Translations under genes and position numbers: made by a program
NCBI GenBank assembly: GCA_017979445.1
Contig: CM030717.1
Location: 16,603,288-16,667,287 of the forward strand
Reading direction: 5' to 3'
Length of the DNA: 64,000 nt
Origin: Akebia trifoliata
Lineage: Eukaryota > Streptophyta > Magnoliopsida > Ranunculales > Lardizabalaceae
Shown here: positions 21,859-29,814 of the stretch, one piece after another
Layout: the number at the start of each line of letters is the position of its first letter
Numbering within the stretch: the first letter of the stretch is position 1
Notes under the pieces: generated by a model
Told to the model about the DNA's origin: nothing
Seen by the model: the letters and a program-made list of their open reading frames with translations, nothing else
Database searches by the model: none

Positions 21859-22185
21859 TGTTTAGTGCATATTTTCCTCCACTCTCCGGTGTGTCATACT
21901 CCAATTAAACCCGTTAACCTCTTATATTCATAGTTCTCCCCCTCTCCAAAAGATCGGTCTTTTGGAGTAGTTGGTTGGTTAACATGGTATTAGAGCATTG
22001 GGTTCATATAGGTCAGGGGTTCGACTCTTTCCAACCTTATGGGTGAGGGGGAAGTGTTGAGTGTATCTTTTCCTCCACTCTTGGGTATGGCATCAACACC
22101 CCATGGCCCTCTTATATTCATAGTTCTTCCCCCTCCAACATATCATTGTTTTTTTTTTTTTTTGTTAGTAATTTGTTGGTTAACA
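21859..22185 (+). mobile_element. TRIM (miniature LTR retrotransposon)
   Basis: The 5' LTR 21859-21984 starts tgtttagtgcatattttcc and ends ttggttaaca. The 3' LTR 22055-22185 starts tgttgagtgtatcttttcc and ends the same way. Between them are only 70 bp: a PBS tggtattagagc at 21985 (initiator-Met type) directly after the LTR, and a PPT gagggggaag directly before the 3' LTR. Flanks are AAAAT (21854-21858) and AAACT (22186-22190), a 4/5 TSD. It has no coding capacity and would be moved by another element's enzymes. The LTRs are clearly diverged, so the insertion is old. Confidence 0.85.
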
Positions 22186-22480
22186 AAACTACTTGTTTGG
22201 AGATTTTTCTAAAGAAATTGAGCAAGTTTTCGATTTTACACCGTTAGATCTAGTCTTTCAACTAACTCATTTAGCTTATGATTTAAGTTCTAAATAGTTA
22301 AATATATATTTAAATCAATTCAATTACCTGTACAACAGGATTTAAATGAAACGAAAACTTTGCTAATATCTGCAGTTCTTTTAAAACTCGTTAAATCTTA
22401 CGATTAACTCTGATTTCACTAGTGTTATTGTCCGAGTTTCCGAATACTTCATTCTAACTGAATTGGACAATGACTTTTAG
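22186..22480. other. Host flank upstream of the P450 remnant
   Basis: About 300 bp of AT-rich DNA ending in a splice-acceptor-like ttttag at 22475-22480. It is probably an intron of the P450 gene copy. Confidence 0.45.
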
Positions 22481-22935
22481 GCAGAGCAAGAGGAGATCAT
22501 GAAGAACAGGCCACAGACGCAGAAGGGATTGACACTCAAGGAAACTAGACAAATGGAATATCTTTCCAAGTTGTATATGTGTCAATGTTGCTACCTACCA
22601 TAAACATTTAGTTTGAGCAAACTAAATACTTAAAACATTATTGTAAGAGGCTTAGTTTTGATTTTGAATGTTATCGATGAAACTCTGCGAGTCGTTGATA
22701 TCTCTTTCGTGGTTTTCCGCAAGGCACAATCTGATGTCAAAATGAATGATTAGTTTCAATTCTAGACATACATATTTTTTTTAATATATGATTTAATCTA
22801 ATGGAGATAAAAAATGGTTTGTTTTTACAAGGTTATACCATACCAAAGGGATGGAAAGTTCAACTCTGGCTCCGAAACGTTCATATGGATTCCAAAATTT
22901 ACTTTGATCCAAAGGCCTTCCAATTGGTACCAAGC
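22481..22935 (+). pseudogene. Cytochrome P450 fragment, CYP88A-like (ent-kaurenoic acid oxidase family)
   Basis: Three exon-like blocks are present: 22481-22570 (PQTQKGLTLKETRQMEYLSK), about 22670-22748 (VIDETLRVV then FRKAQSDVKMN, the K-helix ExxR region) and 22832-22935 (GYTIPKGWKVQLWLRNVHMD, PERF-proximal). The order and wording match CYP88A, which carries out late steps of gibberellin precursor oxidation at the ER. The exon 3 acceptor (22830-22831, AG) looks normal and in phase, but the donors after blocks 1 and 2 and the block 2 acceptor lack GT/AG at the expected place. The N-terminal half and the heme-Cys region are missing. It is a decayed fragment of a host gene. Confidence 0.82.
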
Positions 22936-23362
22936 AATAATAAATCTCGCATTTTACCAAGCAGGGCTTATGTTGAAAGATTACAAGCATTAGTTACAGC
23001 GCTATCTCCTCTTTGGTTCCAACCACCTACCACCTTGGTTAGAGCAACCTTTTGATATCCTGGTCACGCCTTAAAGATAGCATTCCAATATGGTCGAGAA
23101 CATACAACTAACTATGGTCTTAGCCTATTTGCACCCACCGTTTAACCTTAGTGCACTCACTTTCCTCTATGCATTACATCACCACCCATAAAATGTGTTT
23201 TTAAGTGGGTGCAGTTAGCACAAGTAGAGGGTGCAAATAGCCTGGTCCATTAACAATTCATTTCAAAATTTCAATATATATATATAAATAAAAAGATGAA
23301 AAGCAAAAATGCACTTTTACTTCAGATTTTATGAAGTCCAACAAAAAAGAATATATATATAT
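22936..23362. repeat. Spacer with a small inverted-repeat unit (possible MITE, 23116-23243)
   Basis: At about 23127 tagcctatttgcaccc faces gggtgcaaatagcct near 23240, about 15-bp inverted ends around a 100-bp centre with secondary complementarity (cagttagcac / gtgcact). No convincing TSD is seen. The rest is AT-rich with no gene. Confidence 0.45.
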
Positions 23363-23752
23363 GGGGGCGGTTCAAGGGCCATATGTAAAAACATATGAAA
23401 AAACAATGGTTTTTCAAAATAAGGGTTAGAGGTTTTGGATTGAGCTGATTTTTTGCAACGATGGTCACTATGATAAAAAGATCATCCTCACAAAAAATCA
23501 GTTCAATCAGAAACTTCTAAATCCATCAAAAGTGATTTACAAATTAGTGACAAAAAATCGACGGTCCACATTCTAAATCACTTTTAATGGGGTTAGAAGT
23601 TTCAAATTGGACTGACTATTTTTTTTCGGATGATCTTCCCATCATAGAGATCATCCTCACAAAAAATCAGCTCAATCCAAAATTTCTAACCCATATTTTA
23701 AAATTTTATAAATGTTACATTGTTTTTACATATGTTTTCTCATATGTCCCTT
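23363..23752. mobile_element. Foldback MITE F1, copy a
   Basis: About 390 bp that reads as a near palindrome around the centre gacggtccac (near 23562). Each arm itself holds a hairpin built from gttagaggttttgga / tccaaaa.ctaac and gatgatct / agatcatc motifs. The left end is gggggcggttcaagggcc within TA-rich DNA; the right end stops at catatgtccctt, truncated by or fused to the next foldback. The second copy is 25702-26078. Confidence 0.8.
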
Positions 23753-23755
23753 GGG

Positions 23756-24123
23756 AAATGTTCAGCAACAAACATTTTTCAAAACATGGGTTAGAGGTTT
23801 TGGAATGGGCTGATTTTCGGTGAGGATGATTTCTATGGTGAGGAGATCATCATCACCAAAAATCAGTCCATTCCAAAACTTCTAACCCCATCAAAAATGG
23901 TTTACAAAAAATGGACGGTCCACAATTTTTCAACTTGTAAACTGGGGCTAGAAGTTTTGGAATGAGCTGATTATGAGGCTAGAAGTTTTGGAATGGGCTT
24001 ATTTTTGGTGAGGATAATCTCCTCACCGTAGAGATCATCCTCACAAAAAATCAGCCCATTCCAAAACCTCTAACCCATGTTTTGAAAAATGTTTTGCCAA
24101 AATGTTTGTTGCTGAACGGGACC
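23756..24123. mobile_element. Foldback MITE F2, copy a
   Basis: The ends are gttcagcaacaaacat and atgtttgttgctgaac, so the element is a long inverted repeat with centre near 23920 (atggacggtccac). Each arm again forms its own hairpin: ttttggaatgggctgattt and a matching aaaatcagtccattccaaaa. The left arm's hairpin (23785-23885) is nearly perfect. A short internal duplication lies near 23940-23995. The second copy is 25331-25670. Confidence 0.82.
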
Positions 24124-24152
24124 CATATATCTATATCTATATATATATATAT

Positions 24153-25316
24153 GAGGACGGTTCGAGGGACGTTTTGAAAACTGCCTTGGAAACCCATGAT
24201 TGACAGTCGTCGGATATTAGGGAAACAATGGCTTGGATTTCTAATTGGAAACAACTGGAGTGAAACTGCGATTTTAAAAAAGAGTTTATGAATTTCAATA
24301 AACTCCCTCTATTTTTCATTACATTAAAATTAAATCCTTATTTTCAATCTCAAAACTCCAGTTTCTTTCTCTCAAGTATGTTCTCTCTACAGAGAACATA
24401 ATAGTTTCATAAACTCCATTGAACTCTTCGAACCCTTCTCTCTCACAAATCTCTCAATAGGAAACCCACGATAATGGGTTTCAATCATTTTTCATCATAC
24501 GGTTGTTTCGACTAAGCCTAATATATAATCCTTTAGGAAGGTTGCTAAGTGGAGGAAAAACCCAAAATAAAAACAAAAAGTGTGCAGAATGGGTTACTAG
24601 TTGCAACAAATCAACAACTTTTTGCCAAACAAGTAAAATATCTCCAAGTCATTCATATTACTCTCAGCCTCGGTGAACTCCATCTCTTCCATCCCTTCTC
24701 CAGTGTACCAATGCAAAAAGGCCTTGCGCCTAACCCTCCTGAACATCTCTTGAATTGATGTTGAGTTCCCAATAAATGTTGATGCCATCTTCAGCTCAGT
24801 GGGTGGGGTATCACACACACTCGACTTCACATTATTGGGGATCCACTCCACAAAGTAAGAGGAGTTCTTATTCTGCACATTTATCATCTGCTCACCCACC
24901 TTTTTGGTGCTCATCTTACCCTTGAACATCGCTGAGGCTGTGAGATAACGGCCATGCTGGGGATCTGCTACACACATCATGTTCTTAGCATCCCTCATTT
25001 TCTTATGAAGAGGGTTTCCTATTGAGAGATTTGTGAGAGAGAAGGGTTCGATGGAGTTTATGAAATTGTTATGTTCTCTGTAGAGAGAACATACTTGAGA
25101 GAAAGAAACTGGAGTTTTGAGATTGAAAACAGGGATTTAATTTTAATGTAATGAAAAATAGAGGGAATTTATTGAAAATGCATACTCTTTTTTAAAACTG
25201 CAGTTTCACTCCAGCTGTTTCCAATTAGAAATCCAAGCCGTTGTTTTCCTAATATCCGACGACTGTCAGTCATGGGTTTCCAAGGCAGTTTCCAAAACGT
25301 CCCTCGAAACCGTCCC
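24153..25316. mobile_element. Pack-type long-TIR transposon (MULE-like) carrying a beta-tubulin fragment
   Basis: Terminal inverted repeats of about 310 bp (24153-24470 and 25010-25316) match at roughly nine in ten bases by eye. Outer ends read gggacggtttcgagggacg (right, reversed) and gaggacggttcgagggacg (left). Both ends sit in TA-rich runs, so the TSD cannot be read. There is no transposase. The roughly 540-bp interior contains a captured beta-tubulin segment (24597-24998). Long TIRs plus a captured gene piece are the definition of Pack-MULEs; the superfamily is inferred from TIR length. Confidence 0.82.
24597..24998 (-). CDS. Captured beta-tubulin fragment (133-codon ORF)
   Basis: The open frame starts at a Met that is internal in beta-tubulin ([19 protein letters not shown]) and continues with [20 protein letters not shown], then [20 protein letters not shown] and [20 protein letters not shown]. 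This is the C-terminal domain of beta-tubulin from about residue 290 to 405. About 8 residues between the FRRV and RRKAF blocks are missing, an in-frame deletion. After NMNDL the protein diverges into 15 residues derived from the element. The ORF begins about 12-15 bp inside the right TIR. It cannot polymerise as normal tubulin (no GTP-binding N-domain). Expression is unknown. Confidence 0.88.
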   Translation of the reverse strand: MRDAKNMMCVADPQHGRYLTASAMFKGKMSTKKVGEQMINVQNKNSSYFVEWIPNNVKSSVCDTPPTELKMASTFIGNSTSIQEMFRRVRRKAFLHWYTGEGMEEMEFTEAESNMNDLEIFYLFGKKLLICCN

Positions 25317-25330
25317 ATATATATATATGA

Positions 25331-25666
25331 GAAATGTTCAGCAACAAACATTTTGACAAAACATGGGTTAGAGGTTTTGGAATGGGCTGATTTTTGGTGA
25401 GGATGATCTCTACGGTGAGGAGATCATCATCACCAAAAATCAGTCCATTCCAAAACTTCTAATCCCATCAAAAATGGTTTACAAAAAATGGACGGTCCAT
25501 GATTTTTCAACTTGTAAACTGGGGCTAGAAGTTTTGGAATGGGCTGATTTTTGGTGAGGATGATCTCCTCACCGTAGAGATCATCCTCACCAAAAATCAG
25601 CCCATTCCAAAACCTCTAACTCATGTTTTGAAAAATGTTTTGCCAAAATGTTTGTTGCTGAACGGG

Positions 25667-25670
<4 letters not shown>
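25331..25670. mobile_element. Foldback MITE F2, copy b
   Basis: Same structure and ends as copy a (gttcagcaacaaacat ... atgtttgttgctgaac), with both arm hairpins intact and cleaner than in copy a. It begins a few bases beyond the right TIR of the Pack element. Confidence 0.85.
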
Positions 25671-25701
<31 letters not shown>

Positions 25702-25703
<2 letters not shown>

Positions 25704-26078
25704 GGACGGATCAAGGGACATACGTAAAAACAATGTGATAATAAAACGTATTCAAAATATGTGTTAGAGGTTTTGGATTGAGCTGATTTTTTGAGATGAT
25801 GATCTTTATGATGAGAAGATCATCTTAAAAAACAAAGCCAGTCCAATATGAAACTTCTAACCCCATCAAAAGTGATTTAGAATGTGGACCGTCGAGTTTT
25901 TACCAATAATTTGTAAATCACTTTTAATGGACTTAAAAGTTTTAGATTGAGCTGATTTTTTGTGAGAATGATCTTCTCATCATAGAGAACATCTTCACAA
26001 AAATTCAGCTCAATCCAAAACCTCTAACTCATATTTTGAACAACCATTGTTTTTACATATGTCCCATGATCTGCCCCC
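25702..26078. mobile_element. Foldback MITE F1, copy b
   Basis: About 377 bp, a complete foldback: the left end ggggacggatcaagggacat and the reversed right end gggggcagatcatgggacat match. The centre holds gaccgtcgag. The left neighbour is a long TA run (25673-25700). The terminal motif resembles that of the Pack element TIR, which suggests a common transposase source. Confidence 0.85.
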
Positions 26079-27098
26079 AATATATAAGATGGACTCAAAA
26101 TATGAATAAAAAATTATTCTAATCATGAGCTCAAATGAACAACTTAAAGGCCTACAAAGTTCTTCAACAAACCAAGAACACTCAATACTTCCACCCATTT
26201 TTATCAAAAAAAAATAAATGTCAAATACTTCAAAGCTTATATTCTAAAGTAACAATGAACAAATTTAGAAGTAGGGACATAATATTTGTAAAAAATTAAT
26301 CACTATAAACACAAAGCTCGGTAAACGCATGATAAAGACTCTTTACTATCAATCAGAAAAGATAATATATCATGATTGGTTATTGTATAACAGTAAAGCC
26401 GTAAATTATAACCAAAAAAATAAATAATGTATTCATTATGATATTTTGATAGGATTATATTTTTCCCATATTTACACAGTTTTTCTTCTTTTATTTTTTT
26501 AGGGAAATGAATAAATAATTCACAAAAACATAAATTCATGAAGAAAAATAAATTAATAGCTTTTTGTATTTCTGAGTACAATCTTCAAATTGTTTGGAAA
26601 AATTGCTAACTATGACCTGCACACTTGTCTTTGCAGAATAACTTCATACTTGCATCCTCGGATGCGTGCAATTTCACATTTTGGGATGACCAAAGTCGAC
26701 AAATGAATTCCTAACTGCATCTGATTTTACGTCTGTAGACATCTTTTCCATATCCACCATTGGAACACACACAAGCTGATCTCAACCATATCATGGATGA
26801 GTTGAAAATAGACCTACCAGTTGATCTTGACCATCGGATTAAGATTAGAAGGACGAATTGATTTAGGGGGTGGAATGTACACCATACTCATTTGTGTTGG
26901 TTGTCAAATACATACCAAGCTTGTTTGTAAAGGATTAACATTGTACTGCAGTCAAATACATCTAGTGTGTCGAACATGAGTGCCACTTCTGAAAATCCAT
27001 GTTGAAGGCTTTGTTGAGAAGAGAAAGAACTCTGAAGTGTCGACTTCATTGTGAATAAACAAATGCTGATGATGAGAAAACGAGACAGATATCCTTGT
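26079..27098. other. Spacer and probable 3' flank of the SYP81-like gene
   Basis: About 1 kb of AT-rich host-like DNA. It lies downstream of the syntaxin stop codon on the minus strand and probably includes its 3' UTR. No other gene is recognised. Confidence 0.45.
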
Positions 27099-27242
27099 TT
27101 AACTGTACCAATCTAAAAAGTGGATGGAAAATGTGAGGACAAATAGAAAAAGCAAAAGAAAGGCCCTGCTACTGTTGTTACGTTCGATAGCTTGGGAGAG
27201 CTCTTAGTTGCCCATAACCACGTTCTTTGTAGCTTCAACTGC
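27099..27242 (-). pseudogene. SYP81: SYP81-like syntaxin, last exon (transmembrane anchor) with a premature stop
   Basis: The minus strand reads, after an AG acceptor at 27244-27243, AVEATKNVVMGN, then TAA (27206-27204), then ELSQAIERNNSSR and AFLLLFLFVLTFSIHFLDWY with a natural stop at 27101. This is the C-terminal SNARE end and tail anchor of SYP81, the ER Qa-SNARE (UFE1/syntaxin-18 type). The in-frame TAA replaces a family Lys and would remove the membrane anchor. Apart from that the exon is intact. The preceding exon lies at 41000-41131, across about 13.8 kb of insertions. Confidence 0.87.
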
Positions 27243-28319
27243 CTTAAAATAGAAACCGAAACCAAAGGTAGGTTTCACAAACTCAAGCTTCCTAAATAAC
27301 TTGAGAAAACTAAAATGAAACAAGATATTGCGTAATTCAAATATGATGGTTGTAGCTAGAAGAAAATGTCAGAAGTAGAAGTGACAGTGTCTTCATGGCA
27401 TGGTTAAGTATCTGGTGTTGTTAAAAATGCCCATGGAATTCGTATCATCTGTGAAAATTTTCGGCAATAAGTTCGTTTTGATTTATATTATAAAGTGTAA
27501 TGTGAGTATTTCTGAAAGTTTTTGAGTTTTTCCTCAGTTCTCAAATGAAGTATTGTGGTTAATTGCTGTGTCTGCACCAAAGAAGATTGATCTTATCTAT
27601 GTACTAGAGTTCAGCCGTGCCTACGACACACGCATCCTTTCTCAGATTAAGAGGGTAAAAGTGAAAAAAAATAAAGTTGAAGGGGTATCATTATAAAAAA
27701 AATATGAGATTAAAGGGTTAAAGAATGAAAAACAATCAAGTGGATTAAAGGGGTAAAAGAGAAAATATGGTAAAGTTAGGAGAGGTAAACAATAAATAAA
27801 ATAAAGTGGGTCCCAAAATACTATAGCTTGATGGAAGGGGAATTATTAAAAAAAAATTGAGATTAAAGAGGTAAGAGATAAAAAACAATAAAGTGGATTA
27901 AATGGGTAAAAGATAAAATATAGTAAAACTAGAAGAGGGGGCATCCTCTTTCGGGTTAGGGGTAAAAGTAAAAAAAAAATAGAGTTGGAGAGGTATTATT
28001 TTTTTAAAAAAATTGAGATTAAAGAGGTAAAAGATGAAAAATAATAAAGTGGATTAAAGGAGTAGAAGAGAAAATATAGTAAAATTAGAGGAGGTGGAGA
28101 ATAAAGGAAATAAAGTGGGTCCCATGACACTATAGCTTGATGGGAGGTTTAACGCAAAAAAATTTGTCTCCCACAACACTGTAGTTGATTGGGCGTTTGT
28201 GTCACATACAACTGTTCCAACTCAGTTGTATTTTATTATATATGCTAGGCTAGAATTCACCTGTGTCATCCTCTCTCAGGTTAAGGGGGTAAAAGCAAAA
28301 AAAATAAAGTTGGAGGGGT
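27243..28319. repeat. Intron start region with two or three copies of an AT-rich repeat
   Basis: Part of the large SYP81 intron. A unit beginning ctaga.ttcac/gc followed by cct.tctcag and then ggtaaaag.....aataaagttgaagggg occurs at about 27605 and 28250. Between them are further partial copies of agattaaa.gg.taaaag and aataaagtgggtccca near 27800 and 28110. A related stretch occurs at about 40295-40445. This looks like a dispersed MITE-like or satellite family. No TIR could be defined. Confidence 0.55.
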
Positions 28320-28706
28320 TGTAGACACCTCATTTTTTACCAATGCCCTATTTGTCAACTCGTCAAGACGATCACCCAAGAACTCCGAAATGAGTTTAAA
28401 TTATTGTAAATGCTCTAAGATGAACTGTAAACTATTGTACACTTCGAGATGAATATAAACTGCCCGACATTCTGAAATGAGCTAAAACTACATCTAATCT
28501 GAAAAAGATAAAGAGAATCAGGAGAAAATATAGGAAAAATGATAATTGGGAGAGTGCCCTTGCCGAACGACCACCATTTCTCGCAAAAATCGACACATGA
28601 ACCTAACATGGGACATAGAGACTAACCTAGGCCGCACACCTAAAAACCATCGACATAGGTAAAATTACAAAAACACTCCTAGGATCTCGCCCAACCAAAA
28701 AACTCC
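28320..28706 (+). mobile_element. Tat-type LTR fragment G, left part
   Basis: It starts tgtagacacctcatttttt, the start used by the LTR of element D at 54660 (tgtagacaccccatttt). It is interrupted by copia element B at the target site ACTCC (28702-28706) and resumes at 38308. Only about 860 bp of the LTR remain. No PBS or coding part follows. Confidence 0.72.
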
Positions 28707-28929
28707 TGTAACTTTTGAGAAGAAGAAATAATAATTCTACTAAAAAAAAATAATGAACTAATACATATATTTATAGCAAAACAGTATTACCAGTTCTAAA
28801 ACTAATTTTGCTATAAAAAATGAACAACTAATTACAGCAAAAAATGAGGAAACTGCCTAACTAAAATTTAAAATTTGAAATACAAATTTCAAAAAATAAA
28901 CATCGTAACTACTTCCTAAAATTTCGACA
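28707..28929 (-). repeat. 3' LTR of copia element B
   Basis: 223 bp; in element orientation it begins tgtcgaaattttagg and ends ctcaaaagttaca. It is followed (28930-29095) by the reversed end of the pol frame, encoding IDIYAPT near the stop, then ELFKPNFELLVSKLDM-type residues, the usual copia RNase H tail. Confidence 0.88.
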
Positions 28930-29095
28930 CCCTACTTCAAGTTGGTGCATAGATATCAATCATGTCCAACTTGCTAACAAGAAGTTCAAAGTTAGGTTTG
29001 AACAATTCTTTGGTAAGGATATCAGCTATTTGTTGCGTTATTGGAACAAACGGGTATACAAATAGCTCCACTGTCAATCTTCTCCTTTATAAAGT
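28930..29095 (-). pseudogene. RNase H C-terminal end of element B, cut by insertion of C
   Basis: The minus strand reads HFIKEKIDSGAICIPVCSNN-like, ADILTKELFKPNFELLVSKL and DMIDIYAPT, the canonical tail of copia pol. The sequence continues at 33641 after element C. The site GTCTA is duplicated at both junctions. Confidence 0.82.
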
Positions 29096-29100
29096 GTCTA

Positions 29101-29451
29101 TGCTGAAAAATCTACACTTATTTTAGAAAAATAAGATATTCTTCTTGATCATTTTTTACTTTTTAGAACATTCTTCTAACCTTCTACAATAAGATAGTTT
29201 TCTAGAATATTCTTGTAATAGGATAGTTGGTATAGTTTTCTAGAATATTCTTGTAATCCTCTATAATAGGATATTCTAGAATATTCTTGTAATAGGATAG
29301 TTGGTAGAGTTTTCTAGAATATTCTTGTAATCCTGTACAATAGGATAGTTTTCTAGAATCTTCTTGTAATAGGATAGTTGGTCTATAAATACCCTATTAG
29401 GGCATTTGTAATGTATATAAAAAGAATTCTTAATAAATTCAGTTTCCTACA
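29101..29451 (+). repeat. 5' LTR of copia element C
   Basis: 351 bp, starting tgctgaaaaatctac and ending cagtttcctaca. The centre consists of four or five diverged repeats of about 38 bp, each with an HSE and ttgtaataggatagttgg. TATAAATA is at 29384-29391. Confidence 0.95.
29200..29391 (+). promoter_or_regulatory. Heat-shock-element array and TATA box in 5' LTR of element C
   Basis: Five perfect three-module HSEs (TTCnnGAAnnTTC) occur at 29200-29212, 29238-29250, 29274-29286, 29312-29324 and 29351-29363, spaced 36-39 bp. The TATA box TATAAATA starts 20 bp after the last one. A sixth, degraded site (agaacattcttc) is near 29164-29176. HSF trimers bind this module pattern, and the heat-activated Arabidopsis copia element ONSEN uses LTR HSEs. 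Heat response of this copy is inferred. Confidence 0.8.
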
Positions 29452-29463
29452 TGGTATTAGAGC
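29452..29463 (+). promoter_or_regulatory. Primer-binding site of element C
   Basis: tggtattagagc directly follows the LTR and is complementary to the 3' end of initiator-Met tRNA with one mismatch from TGGTATCAGAGC. Confidence 0.92.
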
Positions 29464-29577
29464 CTTAGGTTCATATCCTGGGAATCGATTTTTTTTTTCT
29501 TTTTTGCCATCTTGTTTGTTGTTCATCTGTTTTTACCCTCCCTTTATTTTTCCCTTGTGATCTTTGTTAAATTCACG

Positions 29578-29814
29578 ATGTCAGAAGAGTCAGGAGCCAC
29601 CAATCAGTCTGTGATGGTGACACTTCATGGGAGACCACAAAACTTTTCTGGTAGAAATGGGGGAGGATCAAGAAACTGGCAATAGAATTGGTAACAAAAG
29701 TTACATGCTAATCTGACACGAACCGACAGTGATGGCTCGGGTGCTCAAGAGAATTCTAATAGCAAGGAAATCAACAAAGAAAACATTGAATGGCTAAGAT
29801 CACTTCTCAACTCC
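29578..29814 (+). pseudogene. Gag remnant of element C (large internal deletion)
   Basis: The reading starts MSEESGATNQSVMVTLHGRP, keeps a glycine/asparagine-rich piece, meets two stops (near 29682 and 29718), and then resumes with SNSKEINKENIEWLRSLLNS, the usual gag end just before protease. Only about 240 bp stand in place of the roughly 1 kb expected. The capsid (UBN2-type) and zinc-knuckle parts are missing. Confidence 0.78.

Noticed and set aside
21985..22030. tRNA-like string in the TRIM interior
   Set aside because: Only the PBS and a B-box-like fragment are present; no cloverleaf can be formed.
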